From: Pteria penguin
Lineage: Eukaryota; Mollusca; Bivalvia; Pterioida; Pteriidae
Direction of reading: 5' to 3'
Length of the DNA stretch: 64,000 nt
Assembly (NCBI GenBank): GCA_035048485.1
Contig: CM068587.1
Coordinates: forward strand, 25,996,534 to 26,060,533
Both the position numbers and the translations under genes were made by a program. Positions 22,261 through 35,792 of this stretch are shown piece by piece (within the stretch, counting starts at the first letter, position 1; each line of letters opens with the position of its first letter). The notes under the pieces were generated by a model. It was not told where the DNA came from and ran no database searches. It worked only from the letters and a program-made list of their open reading frames with translations.

Positions 22261-24019
22261 CGAACGGTAGTCCATGACGAACATCTATTATAATGGCCAA
22301 AACAGAAGTATAGGCTATCAATGGTGCAATGGAGAAGTACGCATCCCCTGCTGTCCGGGTAGACAGACGTAAGTTTGGACAGGAAGATAATTTTTAAAAA
22401 GGATAATATTAATTCTCCTAAATTATAATCATCATTCTAATTCACTTGTTTTGTTTTGACAACTCTGATTGATCCACACATTAGCGTTCAGACATGTATA
22501 ACCACGATATACCGTCCTCAAATGTATTACTACAATGTACCTATCTACATTGCCTCTGACTCAAACTATCAAAAATCATGTCTGTAACAATTTCGTTCAG
22601 TGTTCTTAACGCCCTTCTGAAGTTTCATATCAAGGACGATTTGCAAGTTCTACCATTCACGTTATTACAATCAACAAAACTGACAACGTACTTGACATGC
22701 ATGATGACGTACCACCATGCAACATGCTTTCCGGCATGTTATTTCATCTCGGTCCGCCGCAGCAAAACTGCTTCTTCGACCCTTTACAATGCGATGTCAA
22801 GTTACTCATGTATGAATCAGTTTGTGATTAATAATTGAATCATAAAATTTTTAAAATATGAAAATGAAGAAACTTCTTATGTCGGAGCACTAAATATCAA
22901 AGAATTTTAAACATGGCGGTATTCGTCTCTTGGCAACGAGGAATTGGTGGCAATATAGCACTCTGAAATTAATATGATCATATAATAATACCCCCTCCCT
23001 TTAAAAAAATCCCACAAATATTTTAAGTTCGTGAGATAAATGGCAAAAACAATATAGTATGCATTCCCTTATTATAAATGGTTTTGTGTTTGGGTTTTGT
23101 TTCTTTTGGTTTTGTAAATTTTTACGTTACTAAGGTTTAACTTGCTATCTTTTGAAGACAGATCACTCGACGACTCTCTTCTTATGTCATTTACGTTTCC
23201 AAAAAATTCTTATGTATGTGTTGCCTGAAGTATAAAATATTGAGGATATCATTTACTTTCCATATTGTCCATGAGACATGATAATGCATAAAATGCATAA
23301 AAAACACCAATCGATACATTTCATACAATTATGGCAAGTGAAAAGCATCAGTAAATTATTTAGCAGTAGTTGTAAATTTTTGTGAAATCAGGAATTTTCA
23401 GTCAAAATCTTAATCTTCTTGCTATTTAATTTTAAATATGATAACTTTGAAAATTAGTGCCATCTATTCTGACATTCGGCGAACAGTTATGTTCTATTTA
23501 ACATCAAATTGCTGCACCCATAGACTTGTAATTTTCATAATTTTCAAGTTTCAACACCCTTAAGGGAAAACACACGCAAAAAACCCAATTATAATAAAAA
23601 GAACAGAAAACATAAAAAGACAGAAAATAAAATATATACATCATAAAATAAGAATTATTAGAAGACACTGAGGAAAATACATCAAAATGAAGACAAGGTG
23701 TTTGTACACAAATGTAAGTCGGAAATCAAATAAGCATTGAACTTCAGTTTATTTAGTAAAGATTAAGAAAAAACAGTCTACACACGGGAAGGAAAATACT
23801 TACAATTCACAAAATTATAACGCAAGAGACATATTTTATGCTTCTCCTAGGGATGGAATCCTGGCAAAACTAATACTGCTATCTGTATAAAAATGTAGTG
23901 CCTCATATGTATAAGCTCCGAAAATTTGATAACACCAAAGCACTGAAACAAGAGGATATAAATTGCAAATACACTATTGCTAGTGTTGTCCTACTACATG
24001 CTCTGACTGCATGCGCCCT
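22261..24019. other. Noncoding; reversed R3 scrap at 22,336-22,375
   Basis: GCATCCCCTGCTG at 22,346 is the reverse of the R3 core. The rest is AT-rich with no recognised gene; the 86-codon frame at 22,578 has no motif. Confidence 0.5.
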
Positions 24020-24480
24020 GTAAAGTATAATAAATATAGAACATGTATTCCTTTCAATTTTGTGCACCAGATGCGCATTTCGACAATTTGTCTCTTCAGT
24101 GATGCTCGTGACCGAATGGTTGGAATTTTCATATGAAAGGTGTACCAAAGTATCTATCTAAGGACAGAGCTATCCATGAGGGAGATATTCCTTAGTTTTA
24201 GAGTGATTTACTTAATTTGATGACTGAAATTTTGAAGTATGTATTTCATGTCAGTACAAAAGCACTAGACGTGTGATGCCCTCGGGAACTATCAGTCCAC
24301 CAGCAGTGACACCGGCCCAGTTGTTATAATATAGAACATACATCCCTTTGAATTTTGTGCACCAGATGCGCATTTCGACATCTTATGTCTCTTCAGTGAT
24401 GCTCGTGACCGAATGATTGGAATTCTCATATTATATAAATATTTCAAGAGCAGTGAAACCAAAATGACCGATAAGTGAAT
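24020..24480 (+). repeat. Dispersed repeat R2, two tandem copies
   Basis: Copy 1 (about 24,020-24,325) runs AATATAGAACATGTATTCC, TGTGCACCAGATGCGCATTT, CTCTTCAGTGATGCTCGTGA, GGACAGAGCTATCCATGAGG, TTTAGAGTGATTTACTTAAT and ends CAGTGACACCGGCC. Copy 2 starts at once (ATATAGAACATACATCCC) and breaks off near 24,480. Other copies: 21,985, 48,243, 50,290, 59,700. An 81-codon minus-strand frame across the repeat is incidental. Probably a short nonautonomous element common in bivalves. Confidence 0.85.
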
Positions 24481-25059
24481 ACTCGTAAATTAACTTTTGC
24501 AGTTAGATGTCTTATTTTCTTACTTGAAGGCTATGTCATACGACCGTATATCATTTATATAATAACCTGCTGCAATAGTAGTAACCAAATGTAATAGTAG
24601 CATGATGAAGGCAAGTTATTTTAAGCAATTGCTTTTATATATTATTAATATTATGAATTGGAATGAACTTCTTTTTATTGTATATCATTATATATTATTT
24701 CTCTCCCCGTTTGAACCTACATATATGTATTGAAATACATCGACAGATAACCATATTAATTTACGTCAACTACAAAAGAAAACTAACATATAAATTACTC
24801 CGGACGGTTAATTTAGAAATTGTTTATCGTCTGGTAAACTTGTGTGTGCAACAGATTATGACCACAGTATTATTCGTGATATATTACCTACTTGCTTCAC
24901 ATAAATGTCGTTCCACTTATCACGAACTGGCAATGCCAATGAATCTGTTTTCCAATGTATTGGGCTATCAATTCTACAATTTAATTGTTATTTCCCTCTC
25001 TGAAGTGAATTCTATCACGTGAATGTGTCAGAGCTATTTTACGATTCAAAAAGGTGTAG
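24481..25059. other. Noncoding stretch
   Basis: The 119-codon frame at 24,663-25,022 is AT-rich, without domain or splice context; I treat it as chance. Confidence 0.45.
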
Positions 25060-25385
25060 TTAAGGTATGGTCAAAAACATAGTACGGCCAGTTTGTATTA
25101 CACGTATTTCAAAAACGAAATTTTGCAGTTTTTGTATTGTTCAGACACTTTCTACACAGTGTTTATTCACATTCATGTATACATACAGTGCTGAATTATA
25201 TTGTTTCGTCTGTATGTCAGGGCATTCACGGCGGGTGTGGTTAGCAAAACAGGAGATGCTCACTCTTCCCGGGCGTCCGGCCTCTCCTCTGAATTTCAGG
25301 GGTCCGTGAATGTCCACTGTGGTACATTGTTGTTAGTGCTATAGTCATGTGACACCAGTTATTTTTGTATTTTACATGTAATGAT
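25060..25385 (+). repeat. Dispersed repeat R1, copy 2 (longest)
   Basis: Same orientation as 1,195-1,440 and extends further 5'. Includes TTTCTACACAGTGTTTATTC, GGGTGTGGTTAGCAAAACAG, CCTCTGAATTTCAGGGGTCC and TGTGACACCAGTTATTTTTG. Confidence 0.8.
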
Positions 25386-27676
25386 ACCCATAGTGAAACA
25401 ATACCACTTACCTTTTATTGAACATTTATGGCGGACGCAATAAGCTATGCTTTTATATAGATTTGCTATACTCTTTGTACATTTAACGTTTACCAATGAA
25501 CTCTGTACCAGAACTACACTGTAAAGACACATTTAAATACTTTTTTTCTGTACGCGTTCCTAGTGGTGTTACGGATGGTACGGCTACTTCAGAGGTCTTC
25601 CTTTTTATTTTTACAACATCGATGTGATGATATTTTACATCGAATTAAAAGTGAATATATCTACATTACATCGTGTGCTATATTTTGCATAGATAAAAGT
25701 TGCTTCATCATCGAGCAGCCTGTATAATTCGAGATGCCATGAACATCCACATTGATACACGCTTAAGAGTGTCACAATGTGACACTTACTATAGTATTCT
25801 GCAGACTTTTACATATGAATGTTACCTTCAATGTTCCTCCTGTATTATTATCTGTTGTTATACATGGGCGATGCGAAGTTAAATAAATCATAGACATAAT
25901 TGGTACACTATTCATAAGTATTTTTCTCGAACATTACTTACAAACAGGAAGATCTATTGTAAATAAAGTTAGTGACAATTAGCACAAAAAGTTTATAAAT
26001 AGAAATATATCTTTTTGAGACTGTTTTGCTGAGAGAAACGTCAGAGTTGGATATTAACAAATAACGGTTACTGTATGTATTTCCTTACTTTGTAAATGTT
26101 TAACACAGACACAGCAAGACATATAAAACTATCATATACCGTCCGGAACTCACCCTAAGCATCTAATATTACTACAGCAATTTCAGTTTGATACCTGTTT
26201 GATTATGATGTATTTACAAAAGTTATTTTAAATTTACTTGATATTTTTGTAACGTCATTACATGTATATCATTACTTGTTACCAAATTCTACTGTACTTC
26301 TCCATGGTAACTTCTGTTCTACAGCGAAGTCATATGTCTTTCCCTTTTAGTTATTGTCTATATTTCCCTCCATCTTTGTTTACACTAAACATATTCAAAT
26401 GTGGCACATAGTTGTTTTTCAAGCTGGGGCTCTAAGATAATGACATTCGTTAAAAAGATGCTTATGTGAAAGGTGATTGTTGATATAGGAACAGTGTTTG
26501 ATGACTTTAAACATGTGCACTGTGGTTACCATTCGGAGGCAATCAAACATTTTAACTAATAATCCACATATTTGTCATATCAACACTGAATTGAATGTAT
26601 TCATTAAATAAAGACAACCAAATTATCGTAAAATTTTCCTCCTTTATTATGATCTGAGAAATTAATGCGGAATTCGAAAATAATGAGAAATCTGGAGGGG
26701 GTTTCTTAAAAACTATGTACAACTTGTAAATTTATTTTCATTAATTATACTTGCTCAAGAACTCCTACTGTAGAAATTCTAATAAACATAACATTATTAC
26801 CTACGTAATGTTTAGCTGACAAAGATTATTAAGCTTCTTTGAAGAATGTGTGGAACATTCCGTTCTCCTAGTTTTTATAATAGACACCATACGTTTCTTG
26901 CTACTGTAATTGATGATCAAACGAAGTGTACATCACTTAAATGAGTGCAAGGAACATCGAATCATTACACTCCTAAATGAATCCGGAAATTGTTATGGAT
27001 ACAATATCTTACTAGAATGTTTTGTAAAAATTGATAATAAAAGGCACAAGATATAAAACTACTGAAACACAATTTCAATCAGGAACAGTATTATCATTTC
27101 ATGTTGGGAAGATCCTTTATAGGTTTATTTCATGTGCTACATTGTTTAAAAAGGGAAACACACTCTACAATGTAATCATTTAGCTACATAAATGTTCAAT
27201 TTAAGTTATGACATTTTTGAAAGCAGGGACTGTGCCTTGATTTATTATTCTTTGTTCAAACTGTTGTAAATTTAATGGTCAATCGATGAAATATGTAGAA
27301 GAAATTAAGGAAAGAAAGAAAACACAAGAAAGTTAGTAAAACAATTGAAGATAACAACAGAACGAAAGTATGTGTATTTTGAATGCCATTTATTATTAGT
27401 TTTTGTGTTGTTAATGTTACAATTGTCATGTGGCTACCTTTGTCGAAGACAAAGCAAAAAGGATGCAGATTATGAATCCTTCAAATCATTTTCCCTAATC
27501 GTTTATTGTTTTTCTTTATATTGTCAAGTTATTGAATGTTCTTGCATATGTCTGCTGCTTCACTGCTTGAAAAGGAGAGGAGAATCTTATTCTGTTGATC
27601 CAAATAATGAAGGCTATAATTAATCGGAATCCCTTGGGAAATATCGGACTCAATTCCGACGCGATTAGGTGTACTC
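25386..27676. other. Noncoding stretch
   Basis: No supported gene. CTCCATGGTAACTTCTG at about 26,301 resembles the Naiad A/C terminus but too little surrounds it. The 92-codon frame at 27,345 has a hydrophobic segment but no homology I recognise. Confidence 0.45.
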
Positions 27677-27930
27677 TATATCAGCTTTTTCTCATAGTGA
27701 CAGTAAAGGATATGTAATAGTTGAAATGTTAATCTAAATATACTTATTTATAAATTACTGCATTGGAAATACCCATATACATGTAGATCTTTAAAATTTG
27801 ATATATCAGCTTATTCTTACCATGGTGACAATAAAGGATATGTAATAGTCGAAATGTTGATCTAAATATACTTGTTTATAAATTTTTGCATTGGAAAAAC
27901 CAGTACACATGTAGATCTTTAAAATTTGAT
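27677..27930. repeat. Tandem duplication, 2 x 125 bp
   Basis: TATATCAGCTT at 27,677 and 27,802 begin two adjacent copies sharing AAAGGATATGTAATAG, ATCTAAATATACTT and CATGTAGATCTTTAAAATTT, with about 90% identity. Confidence 0.9.
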
Positions 27931-28394
27931 AAGAGTCTGCATAAGACATCCTAAATAAGTAATATCCTTCATTTATAACAACATATTTATCATCTTCATA
28001 GAGGAAGGAAAGTATTAATATACTACTGTTATATGAATAATTATTTAAATTTTTTTTAGGAATATTTAAGAAATACTGCGTATCATTTTAATATTTTAAT
28101 GATATTATTTCTCAGGGTCTAGAGTTTCAGATTCAGAATCCGCCAAACGCTTGTAGATGCCTTTTACTAATCAATAAAAACTGATGGCCCATGCTATGGT
28201 ATATGTTGGCACGTAAGAGTCCTTCACTGCTTTGTGCATTTCCTTGTAAATTCATCCAGCAGAAACTGTCTAAACATAGGCAGAGAAATCTTATGTTACC
28301 TTCACATGCACGGATTTTTTTCCCAACTTCTTAGGTATGGCACAAATATGTAAAAGTACAAGGATCCTTACAATTTGGACACTTTTATGAGCGA

Positions 28395-28980
28395 TATTAG
28401 AGTGGTTACGAGTTATTTACGGTTTATTTCGTGTTATAGCATTGTATTCACCGCAAAAATCTACTCTTTGTTTCCAGTTAACACAAATAACAACTAGCAA
28501 GTTACGACATTTTACGAGTTTTGTATGGGCTGTTACGAATATATGGAAGGTTACGATTCATCTAAGTAAGTTACATGTACTTATGAGTCCTATTGATTCA
28601 TTCTTTGTTTTGTTTTGTTTTTGTTTTAGGAGTTTTTTTTTTTTTTGAGTTTTGTTTTGTTTTGTCTTCTTTTGATTTGTTTTGTTTTTGTTTTTTGACT
28701 TTCGACTTCTTGATAACAACTTAAAAGACTTTTAGATTTTATTGCTTTCATACGTTTCCTTAATCATAAACTATGCGTTTGTATTCTTAATGTACTTACG
28801 TAAAGTGCTCGTAATAACTCTTAACTCGTAACATGATTGTAATATGACGTAAATGAAATCGTACGCAGAACTTAGGCACTCGTAATAAACCGTAAACCAT
28901 AACAATTCGTAAAACAATTTTTTTACGAGGCATTTACCAGTTTTACGGTTGACGGACGGTTACGTAATTGTTGCGGCCGG
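28395..28980. repeat. Cluster of TTACG/CGTAA motifs around a TTTTG-rich core
   Basis: About 17 TTACG or CGTAA motifs in under 600 bp. The left part has mainly TTACG, the right part mainly CGTAA, around a T/G-rich centre (28,600-28,700, TTTTG repeats). Shared segments in opposite orientation (TTACGGTTTATT left, AATAAACCGTAA right) suggest a degenerate inverted-repeat element with subterminal motifs. No terminal duplication identified. Confidence 0.5.
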
Positions 28981-29563
28981 TTCACGATATTAACCAATCG
29001 TCAGAAGTTATTTACTATTCATATATGAAAAATGTAATCCATGGACAATCGCAAGGAAATTTTATGTCTACTTTCACAGATTCTAAAGAGTCTCTGCGGA
29101 TTGTGACGAGTTCTTTATCGACGCGTTATGTACAGACGCTTGCAACTGAGTTTCAGTTGACGTAAAACTCGTATGAAAAATCTATTTGCGTGTTTGTGTG
29201 TGTGTGTGTGTGTGTGGGGGGGGGTATTAGCGTTAAGTGAAACAAACAAAGGAATTAGTGTTTTATAACTGACAGTATAAATAATTACGGTAGACATTCA
29301 AAGATTCCTGAAAGCCAGAGACGAGACCAAGGACACGAAGGGGGTAAAAGACTGCTCATTGACTTGCCAACATTGCAACGGAATCCTAAAACAAACAGAT
29401 ACAACGAACCAATGATTCCAATACTGCACGTAGAAGTGTAATGTGGATCAACACTATATAAGTATGCCATCTACAACATTATCTTATCGAATTAGCTTAA
29501 GTTACATGTTACAACAAAATGAAAATAAATGTGTTTATCGAAATATATACGAGTATCATTATT

Positions 29564-29625
<62 letters not shown>

Positions 29626-31091
29626 TGAAATGCAAGTCTCCCAATATATATAATATTTACCCATGCTAGTAACTGTCACAAAATGTCAGGATTACAGAAT
29701 GATATATTGCTGGCCAGACAACATTATTATACTTAACTAGTAAATATATATAGATGCTATTAAAAGCTAAGATGCCATCATGGTCTCAAGTTTGTGATGA
29801 GGAATACTGATGACAATGTAAGGTGTCCTTGTTTCTGTTCTACAGATAATTCTTATGGTGTTTTATCATGTCTAATACGAGTATGTTGGGCGTTCATTTC
29901 CGATTTAGATACCTGTTTACGTCTTTTCGATGGATGATTTACGTACAGGTAAATCACGGTTGTTATGTAGGTGGAACGACGCAAATCATGGGGAAAACAT
30001 GTCGCCTGATTTAGCTGTAAAATTACAGTTGAAGTAAATAAATAAATAACCAGAGGGAAGCTCTAACGGAATCAAAATCTTCATGGTGTTTAGGATTATA
30101 TACATAACAATAACATATTATAGATGACAAAGATCCGATGAAAAATGTGCATGTAAAAAGTTTCCTTCCATTTCCCATAATCACCATCTGCTTTTGACTA
30201 AAAATCATAAGCGTACATCAACTCACTCTATCTATTATTATAGATAAACAAACTCAGAAATTCAGAAAACATAAAATCTAAGGGACTATAAAATCCCACC
30301 AAGGAGTATTTATTGAAGTAAAATATCTGAACCGCTAAAAAGGGAGTGAGGGAAAATACCAAGAGAGAAAAAATTGCTTGCAACATTTGTCACTAACGTG
30401 TACCAGACCTTTTAGAGTCATGTATGATAAAGGTAAAATTCGGTATTTAAAATGATCGGAAACACTCTTGTTCCTGAATATAATCCACATCTGGATAAAG
30501 AGATGTCAGGCTGTATAGAACTCTTGTATCGACTATAACCTCCTCAGTGACGTCACTAGTCTACCACGTACATATTCCTGATTGAGTAACTTAACTGTAG
30601 GTCGCTGTAGCCCTCTCAGCAATGTTTTTATACTCTTCAATAAGCCTTAGCTTAATGTGTTACATAGATATTAATGGCTTATTGCTCCTAATAAAGGAAA
30701 AGTGGAAAGAATGTGGTGTTGACGTTGACATGTTCATAGCGTGAGGTGTTCAGTTACCCAATGTCGTAAGATATCGTAGGATATCCGGAAGCAAAATCAT
30801 TGCTCTTTGTGATAAACGTCCAGGTCAAATGATACTAAGGTAATTCGTCGATTATTAATATGAAAAAATAATCTACATACATGTATGTGAAGTTAAGCCG
30901 AAGTGCTAATACACCTTTTCATATAAGTTTAATTTCTCATTCAATGAAATGTTTTGCCGCTCAAAGTGTTGTCATTCCGTTGTCAAGTAATAATCCAAAC
31001 ATTGGTGTCATAAAGAAAATTCCGGCAAAAAAGTAATGCCATTATGTCGTGTAAGATATGAAACCGACGTATTGTTTTTGTTTTCTTTTAG
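28981..31091. other. Noncoding; microsatellites
   Basis: (GT)n plus a G-run at 29,193-29,224 and (AAT)n at 29,562-29,622. No gene recognised. Confidence 0.55.
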
Positions 31092-31262
31092 ATGGCAAAC
31101 TAGATTGACCCATGCAGTTTGTGTATTAGAAGTGAAATATGTCAACGAGGACCGGGGCGCAGTTGATACCTCTTGGATTTCCAAAACTTTAGTGGAAAAC
31201 TTTTCCTCCACAAATCCACAATATGTTATCGATCAGGAATTTCAAGATCTTAATGATAAATG
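31092..31262 (+). CDS. Possible internal exon of unknown protein
   Basis: A 171-nt open segment bounded by a pyrimidine-rich acceptor (TTTGTTTTCTTTTAG) and a possible donor (GATAAATG|GTATAC). It starts and ends in the same phase, so skipping would keep frame. It encodes about 56 residues such as VLEVKYVNEDRGAVDTSW and NPQYVIDQEFQDLNDKW, which look more protein-like than neighbouring frames. I recognise no domain and found no adjoining exon. It could equally be chance. Confidence 0.25.
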
Positions 31263-33289
31263 GTATACGATACACATTTTTAGAATAAGATTTTCATTAG
31301 TTAAATTTTAGCTTGTACTCAGTAATAAATACATTTTTATTTCTCTTTGCATTGATCTTTCTGATATCACGTGACAATAACAACGGTTTTGGTTCCAAAT
31401 TTTCACTTGCTTGTAATATATTTTCCTTGGTTGGCCTGTTCACCGGTCAACCACGACAATTGAGTGACAATTGTCACTTCAATTGACCGGTTTAATGTCG
31501 ATACTACTACTACTGCATTAAAATCCATTAATTTTGCTATGTCTTGTAAGTGCTTATTCTAGTATAATTTACATTGTGCAACTTCCGACTTTCAGCTGAG
31601 CTACAGGTCTCCGTTCCTTTTCTGATATCGTGTCATATTTATGCATTTTTGTTGCATTGAGCATATCACGAGTTGCTTTAGTGTTGGTTTAAATACATCA
31701 TTTTTCTTTACAGACAATGAACCATTACTCAGAAAAAAAACTCTAGAATAAAAAGCCTTAATATTATACTGCGTGTTTTTGTTGTTCAACAATATTGCAT
31801 CTTTGTTGACTTAAAGATGGCAGCCAAAGAACCAACAAAAAGTAGCGTGTACTGTCCACTGAAGTGATCATGGACGACAATAATCTGATAACCGGAGGTC
31901 ACACTAAGTGTGACAGGTAGTTCGGAGATACGTATATACTGAATATTTATAAATCAAATCTATAAAACAGACAGCATTACATTTATATATTTCCATTATA
32001 TCAAAATTGAATATAGGTATAAAGTAAAGAAATAAGTGTATTGTAAGTCACCTAAGGTAAAGTTCTGCTAGAGAAACTGCACAGTAAATAACACGATTAA
32101 TTGTGCATAGTCGAAGTGAACAATTTGTTCTCCTTGTCATCAAAACAATTGGGTGTCTGAATGTATATCTAAAAAGCATTTGGAGAAAATGAATCGCACT
32201 TGATTCAATTTCCTGTCCATTAACAGTTTAGAAAGCTGAACGCATACGGAAATTATGCATCTTTGGAAACGTTTCAGTATCGATCTTGCAACAGGAATTA
32301 CAGATCGGTTCAACACGAAACAGTTCATCAAAACATCTATGTATTAACTCTTATCAAAAGTCAAGGATGATAAGAAAAGTAAATTAAGAAAATTATGATG
32401 CTGGTCATGTCAGTTTGGTACTCACAAGACTACTTTAGACAGTCTCCAAATCAGTGGTATGAATAGATGCCTTTGAGAAATAAGCTTCTCTCCTATAAGT
32501 AGTTGCATCCGTCATGCATGCATTCAACACATTTCAATACACATGGACTAAATACATGTCGACTACTTTTTTTATCACACTCACAAAATAAAACGAATTA
32601 GAAATTACAAAATGAACAAGATTGTAAATTAAAATTGCAATGTATATAACGACATTTTTTTTGTGCTTAACGTCAAATCATTAAATTCACCACAAGCTGT
32701 CTAAATTAACCCCAACTGATTTCAGGATTTTATGCCACTTTTTAACATAAAATGAGAACATCTGAGATGAGATGCTTGCTCCTACTATAAATGATGCACT
32801 CATTCGGTACGTTACAAAAAGACTGCATACATAGTGTTGACATCCGCATAATGCATTGTACAGAAATTCCAATCTCTGCAAGGGACAAATCCAAGCAGTA
32901 AGGGATCTTTTACAAGTCAATGTATGCCGTAATATTTGGCCCCCTTGATGGAGAGTCGCAAGGTCGGTTGGAACTATATAACCAACCGAGCTACGTCGCC
33001 TCTTCTCTTGACTGAGATCTGATATAAAAAGTATGGTATACATGATATTGATTTTTACCATTAAGCTGTAACAAATTAGATGTAAGATGATGGCTTTGCT
33101 CCAGTTTGTAATAAGCAGTTCTGATGACCAATAGTGGTATCGTACAAAATCTCCGCTTGTTTTCAAAATTACACTTTACTTATTTATAAAGCTTACGAAT
33201 GAAATGCCGTAATGTTGGCATCCTTTTGTTGAACGTTTGCACATAAAGTTGTCTTCTATAGTATATATCAATATGCTGCAAATGCGTAA
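31263..33289. other. Noncoding; Naiad tail scrap at 31,435-31,510
   Basis: CCGGTCAACCACGACAATTGAGTGAC and CACTTCAATTGACCGG resemble the 3' tail of the B/E Naiad subfamily. The 159-codon frame at 32,687-33,166 (minus) has no recognised motif and is listed under rejected items. Confidence 0.45.
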
Positions 33290-35780
33290 CTGGATATAAT
33301 TTAGTATCGGTTAAGTATCGGATTCAATTGTAAATTTGATTGATTCGTGAATATTGTTGATTGGCTTAAAAATACTTCCAAATCATGTTGACTTTTGGTC
33401 CAAAAAAATAAAGCAATCATCTAAGTATCTTTTCCAATTTTCTTTGATGCATATTGCGAAGTTGTCATAAAATAAATTCGGTAATTGATCATAACGTTCG
33501 TTTTCCAAAACCCATAACTAGGGTGACATACGTTGGCGCCACTTTAGTGCCCATGGCTTTGGATAAAATATTCATCATCAAAGAAAAAATGGTAATTTTC
33601 CAGGACAAATTTTAGACCGGATAGAATGAAGTCTTGACAGTAACGTGTTGGTATTTCATCCGGGTGTTTCTCTATCCAGAATTTTACAGCGTTTATTCCT
33701 AAGTCATGGGGGGTTCGTATAAAGACTAGTTACGTCAAAACTTACAAGTATTGTGTTTGTGGGTACTGTGTTTGTAATATATCTTAAAAAATCCATATCA
33801 TCCTTGATGAAGCTTGGAATCTTCTTGCATTACGGTTTTAAAAGAATATCAAGTAAATTGCTAAGCCTTTGTGTACTGCTTGATGGTCCTGCAAATATTG
33901 GTCTTAATTTAAGATCAGTTGGTTGTGTAATCTGTAAGTACATGTATGTAGATTTGCCCTTCTTAATGTTTTCCTGAATTTCCTTTGATTTGTGTATTTT
34001 TGGAAGGCCATAAAAATTATTTGTTTTGATTTCAAAGTTTAAAAGATAGTCAATCTCATTTTTGGTAAGGTTTTGTTCATGTTTCTTTATCAATTTTGTG
34101 ATTTGCATCATAGTAGGTTTGTTTCCGTTTTGTTGTAATTTCTTATAATAGTTTTTGTCCTGTAGTTGCTCCATTGCCATATTTTTTATAATGATTAGTA
34201 TCCATAACAACGATGATTCCACCTTTATCTGCTTTCTTTATCACTATTGAACTGTCCTTTTGAAGCTCTTTGATTGCTATTTGTTGTGCTCTATTAATGT
34301 TTAATTTTATTTCCCTTTCTTTTTGTTTGAGATTGCGGATTGTTTGAGGCAATGAATAAATTCTTCTAAATGTTTACTTCTTTTAGGTGGGGATTTGAAA
34401 ACTTTTTTATTTTTCACTAATGATGGGTCATTTTCTTGTTGATTTTGGAAAAATTCCCGTAAATTTAGTTTCGGGCAGAATTCTTCTGTGTCTTTTATCA
34501 AGTCTGCTTTATCTGGCAGTGGAGTTGGAGTGAATTTAAGGCCATTTTCCAAAAGTTTACTTTCTGTTTCATTAAATTCGCGACTTGATAAATTTATGAT
34601 TTTTGGTTCGGTTTCCGCTGTTACTTCCAAAATGTGCCTCGTTCTAAAAAGGAAGGGTTCTCGATCTTTGAATAACTTGTCTTTCACTCGATGTATTTTG
34701 CCGTTGTGATAGGTGTTCGGTAGACCTAATTTGGATTTGACGTCCATATTGTTCAGCATAATCTTGGTTTCGGCGCTGATATAGAGGTTCCCTGCTTCGA
34801 TTTGTTAGTAGAGTTTTTGTGTTTTGTCTAGGAGGTGGGCTTCTTACAATTTCAGCGTAGGATCTTCTTGGAATTGGCGGGCGTGATCTAGGTCTTTGAT
34901 TGGTTTGAGGTACTTTTTGTTGAAATCCTCTGCGATTAGATGTTACAGTTTTACTACTATATTTCACCGGTTCATTGCCGTAATTTTGTTCGTAATTTTT
35001 CAGCCATTCATTTTTTGTTTCCAATAATGGTTTTGATTTATTTTCCTCTCTGGATGTATTTGATTCCCAAATTTGTAGGAGTTTTTCCCGAACTTTTCCA
35101 CTGCTTCGCTTTGAAATTTCATCCTACACATTTTGATCAATCTTTTGAAATTTGGCTGTAAACTTAATTATTCTAAGACTTAGTAATGTAATTTCTGATT
35201 CAAATTCTGCAATGTAAGGCTGTATCTGATTGTGAATTTTTCTTCCAGTTCCGATGTGATTTTCTTGACTCGAAATTTTCTCAGAAGAATGGGTTGAACT
35301 TTGTTTTACCATATTTCATATGTGTTTCCTAGATCTCCCATGCGAATAGCATTAAGGAAAGCTTGCTTTCTTTCATTTAAGCATTTATACTAAAACTTAC
35401 TCATTTGGCTCCGTTTCTTGAATACTTCCTTTTCCAGATTTTTTCATTCCATTCCTGAAGTAAGGCATGTGTATATGACGGTTCTCTTTCCGTATTAATG
35501 AGTTGATTGGTATTGTCCATATTTTAGATGTCTCTTGGTGTGGATAAGTGGAGATCCAATTTTTCATTTTGTATTCTGGTTTCGTTTTCGATTTCCCGTA
35601 AAGAAGAAATACATGTGTCGTACTTACTTCCAAGTATAGAGAGTTTCCCTGATATTTCTTTTAGAATTCTTTCCATTGTTTGTGATATTTCCGGACGTGT
35701 ACCAGCGATAAAATACAAAATATAAGAGTTCCTTGGTACAGAAAGTATATAAACAAAATAAAATTATCATAAAAGTCACA
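33290..35780 (-). pseudogene. PLE reverse transcriptase ORF, broken (P2)
   Basis: Reading order: a polar, coiled-coil-like N-terminus (ERILKEISGKLSILGSKY, about 35,650); Arg/Ser-rich segment with RRSYAEIVRSPPPR (about 34,860); NLSSREFNETESKLLENGLK and FTPTPLP (about 34,560), typical PLE pre-RT motifs; SSIVIKKADKGGIIVVMD (RT1); FYGLPKIHKS and LRPIFAGPSSSTQRLSNLL (RT2/3); then frameshifts, with DDMDFLRYITNT and VSFDVTSLYTN (motif A), GTKVAPTYVTLVMG (motif B), YLDDCFIF (motif C) and IHESIKFTIES. Catalytic Asp residues remain but at least five frame breaks make it dead. The KADKGG and PKIHK forms place it apart from the Naiads, with Penelope/Poseidon/Neptune/Hydra-type PLEs; I cannot choose the clade. 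Confidence 0.85.
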
Positions 35781-35792
35781 TTTTTAATATAT

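Noticed and set aside
24663..25022. 119-codon plus-strand open frame
   Set aside because: Hydrophobic AT-rich composition expected by chance; no motif.
26301..26330. Naiad A/C terminus
   Set aside because: Only CTCCATGGTAACTTCTG matches; neighbouring sequence does not.
27345..27623. 92-codon frame with a signal-peptide-like segment
   Set aside because: No recognised mature domain, no splice evidence; possibly chance.
32687..33166. 159-codon minus-strand open frame
   Set aside because: No domain, signal or repeat recognised, no splice context, and composition like its surroundings. Its length is notable, but I cannot support a gene.
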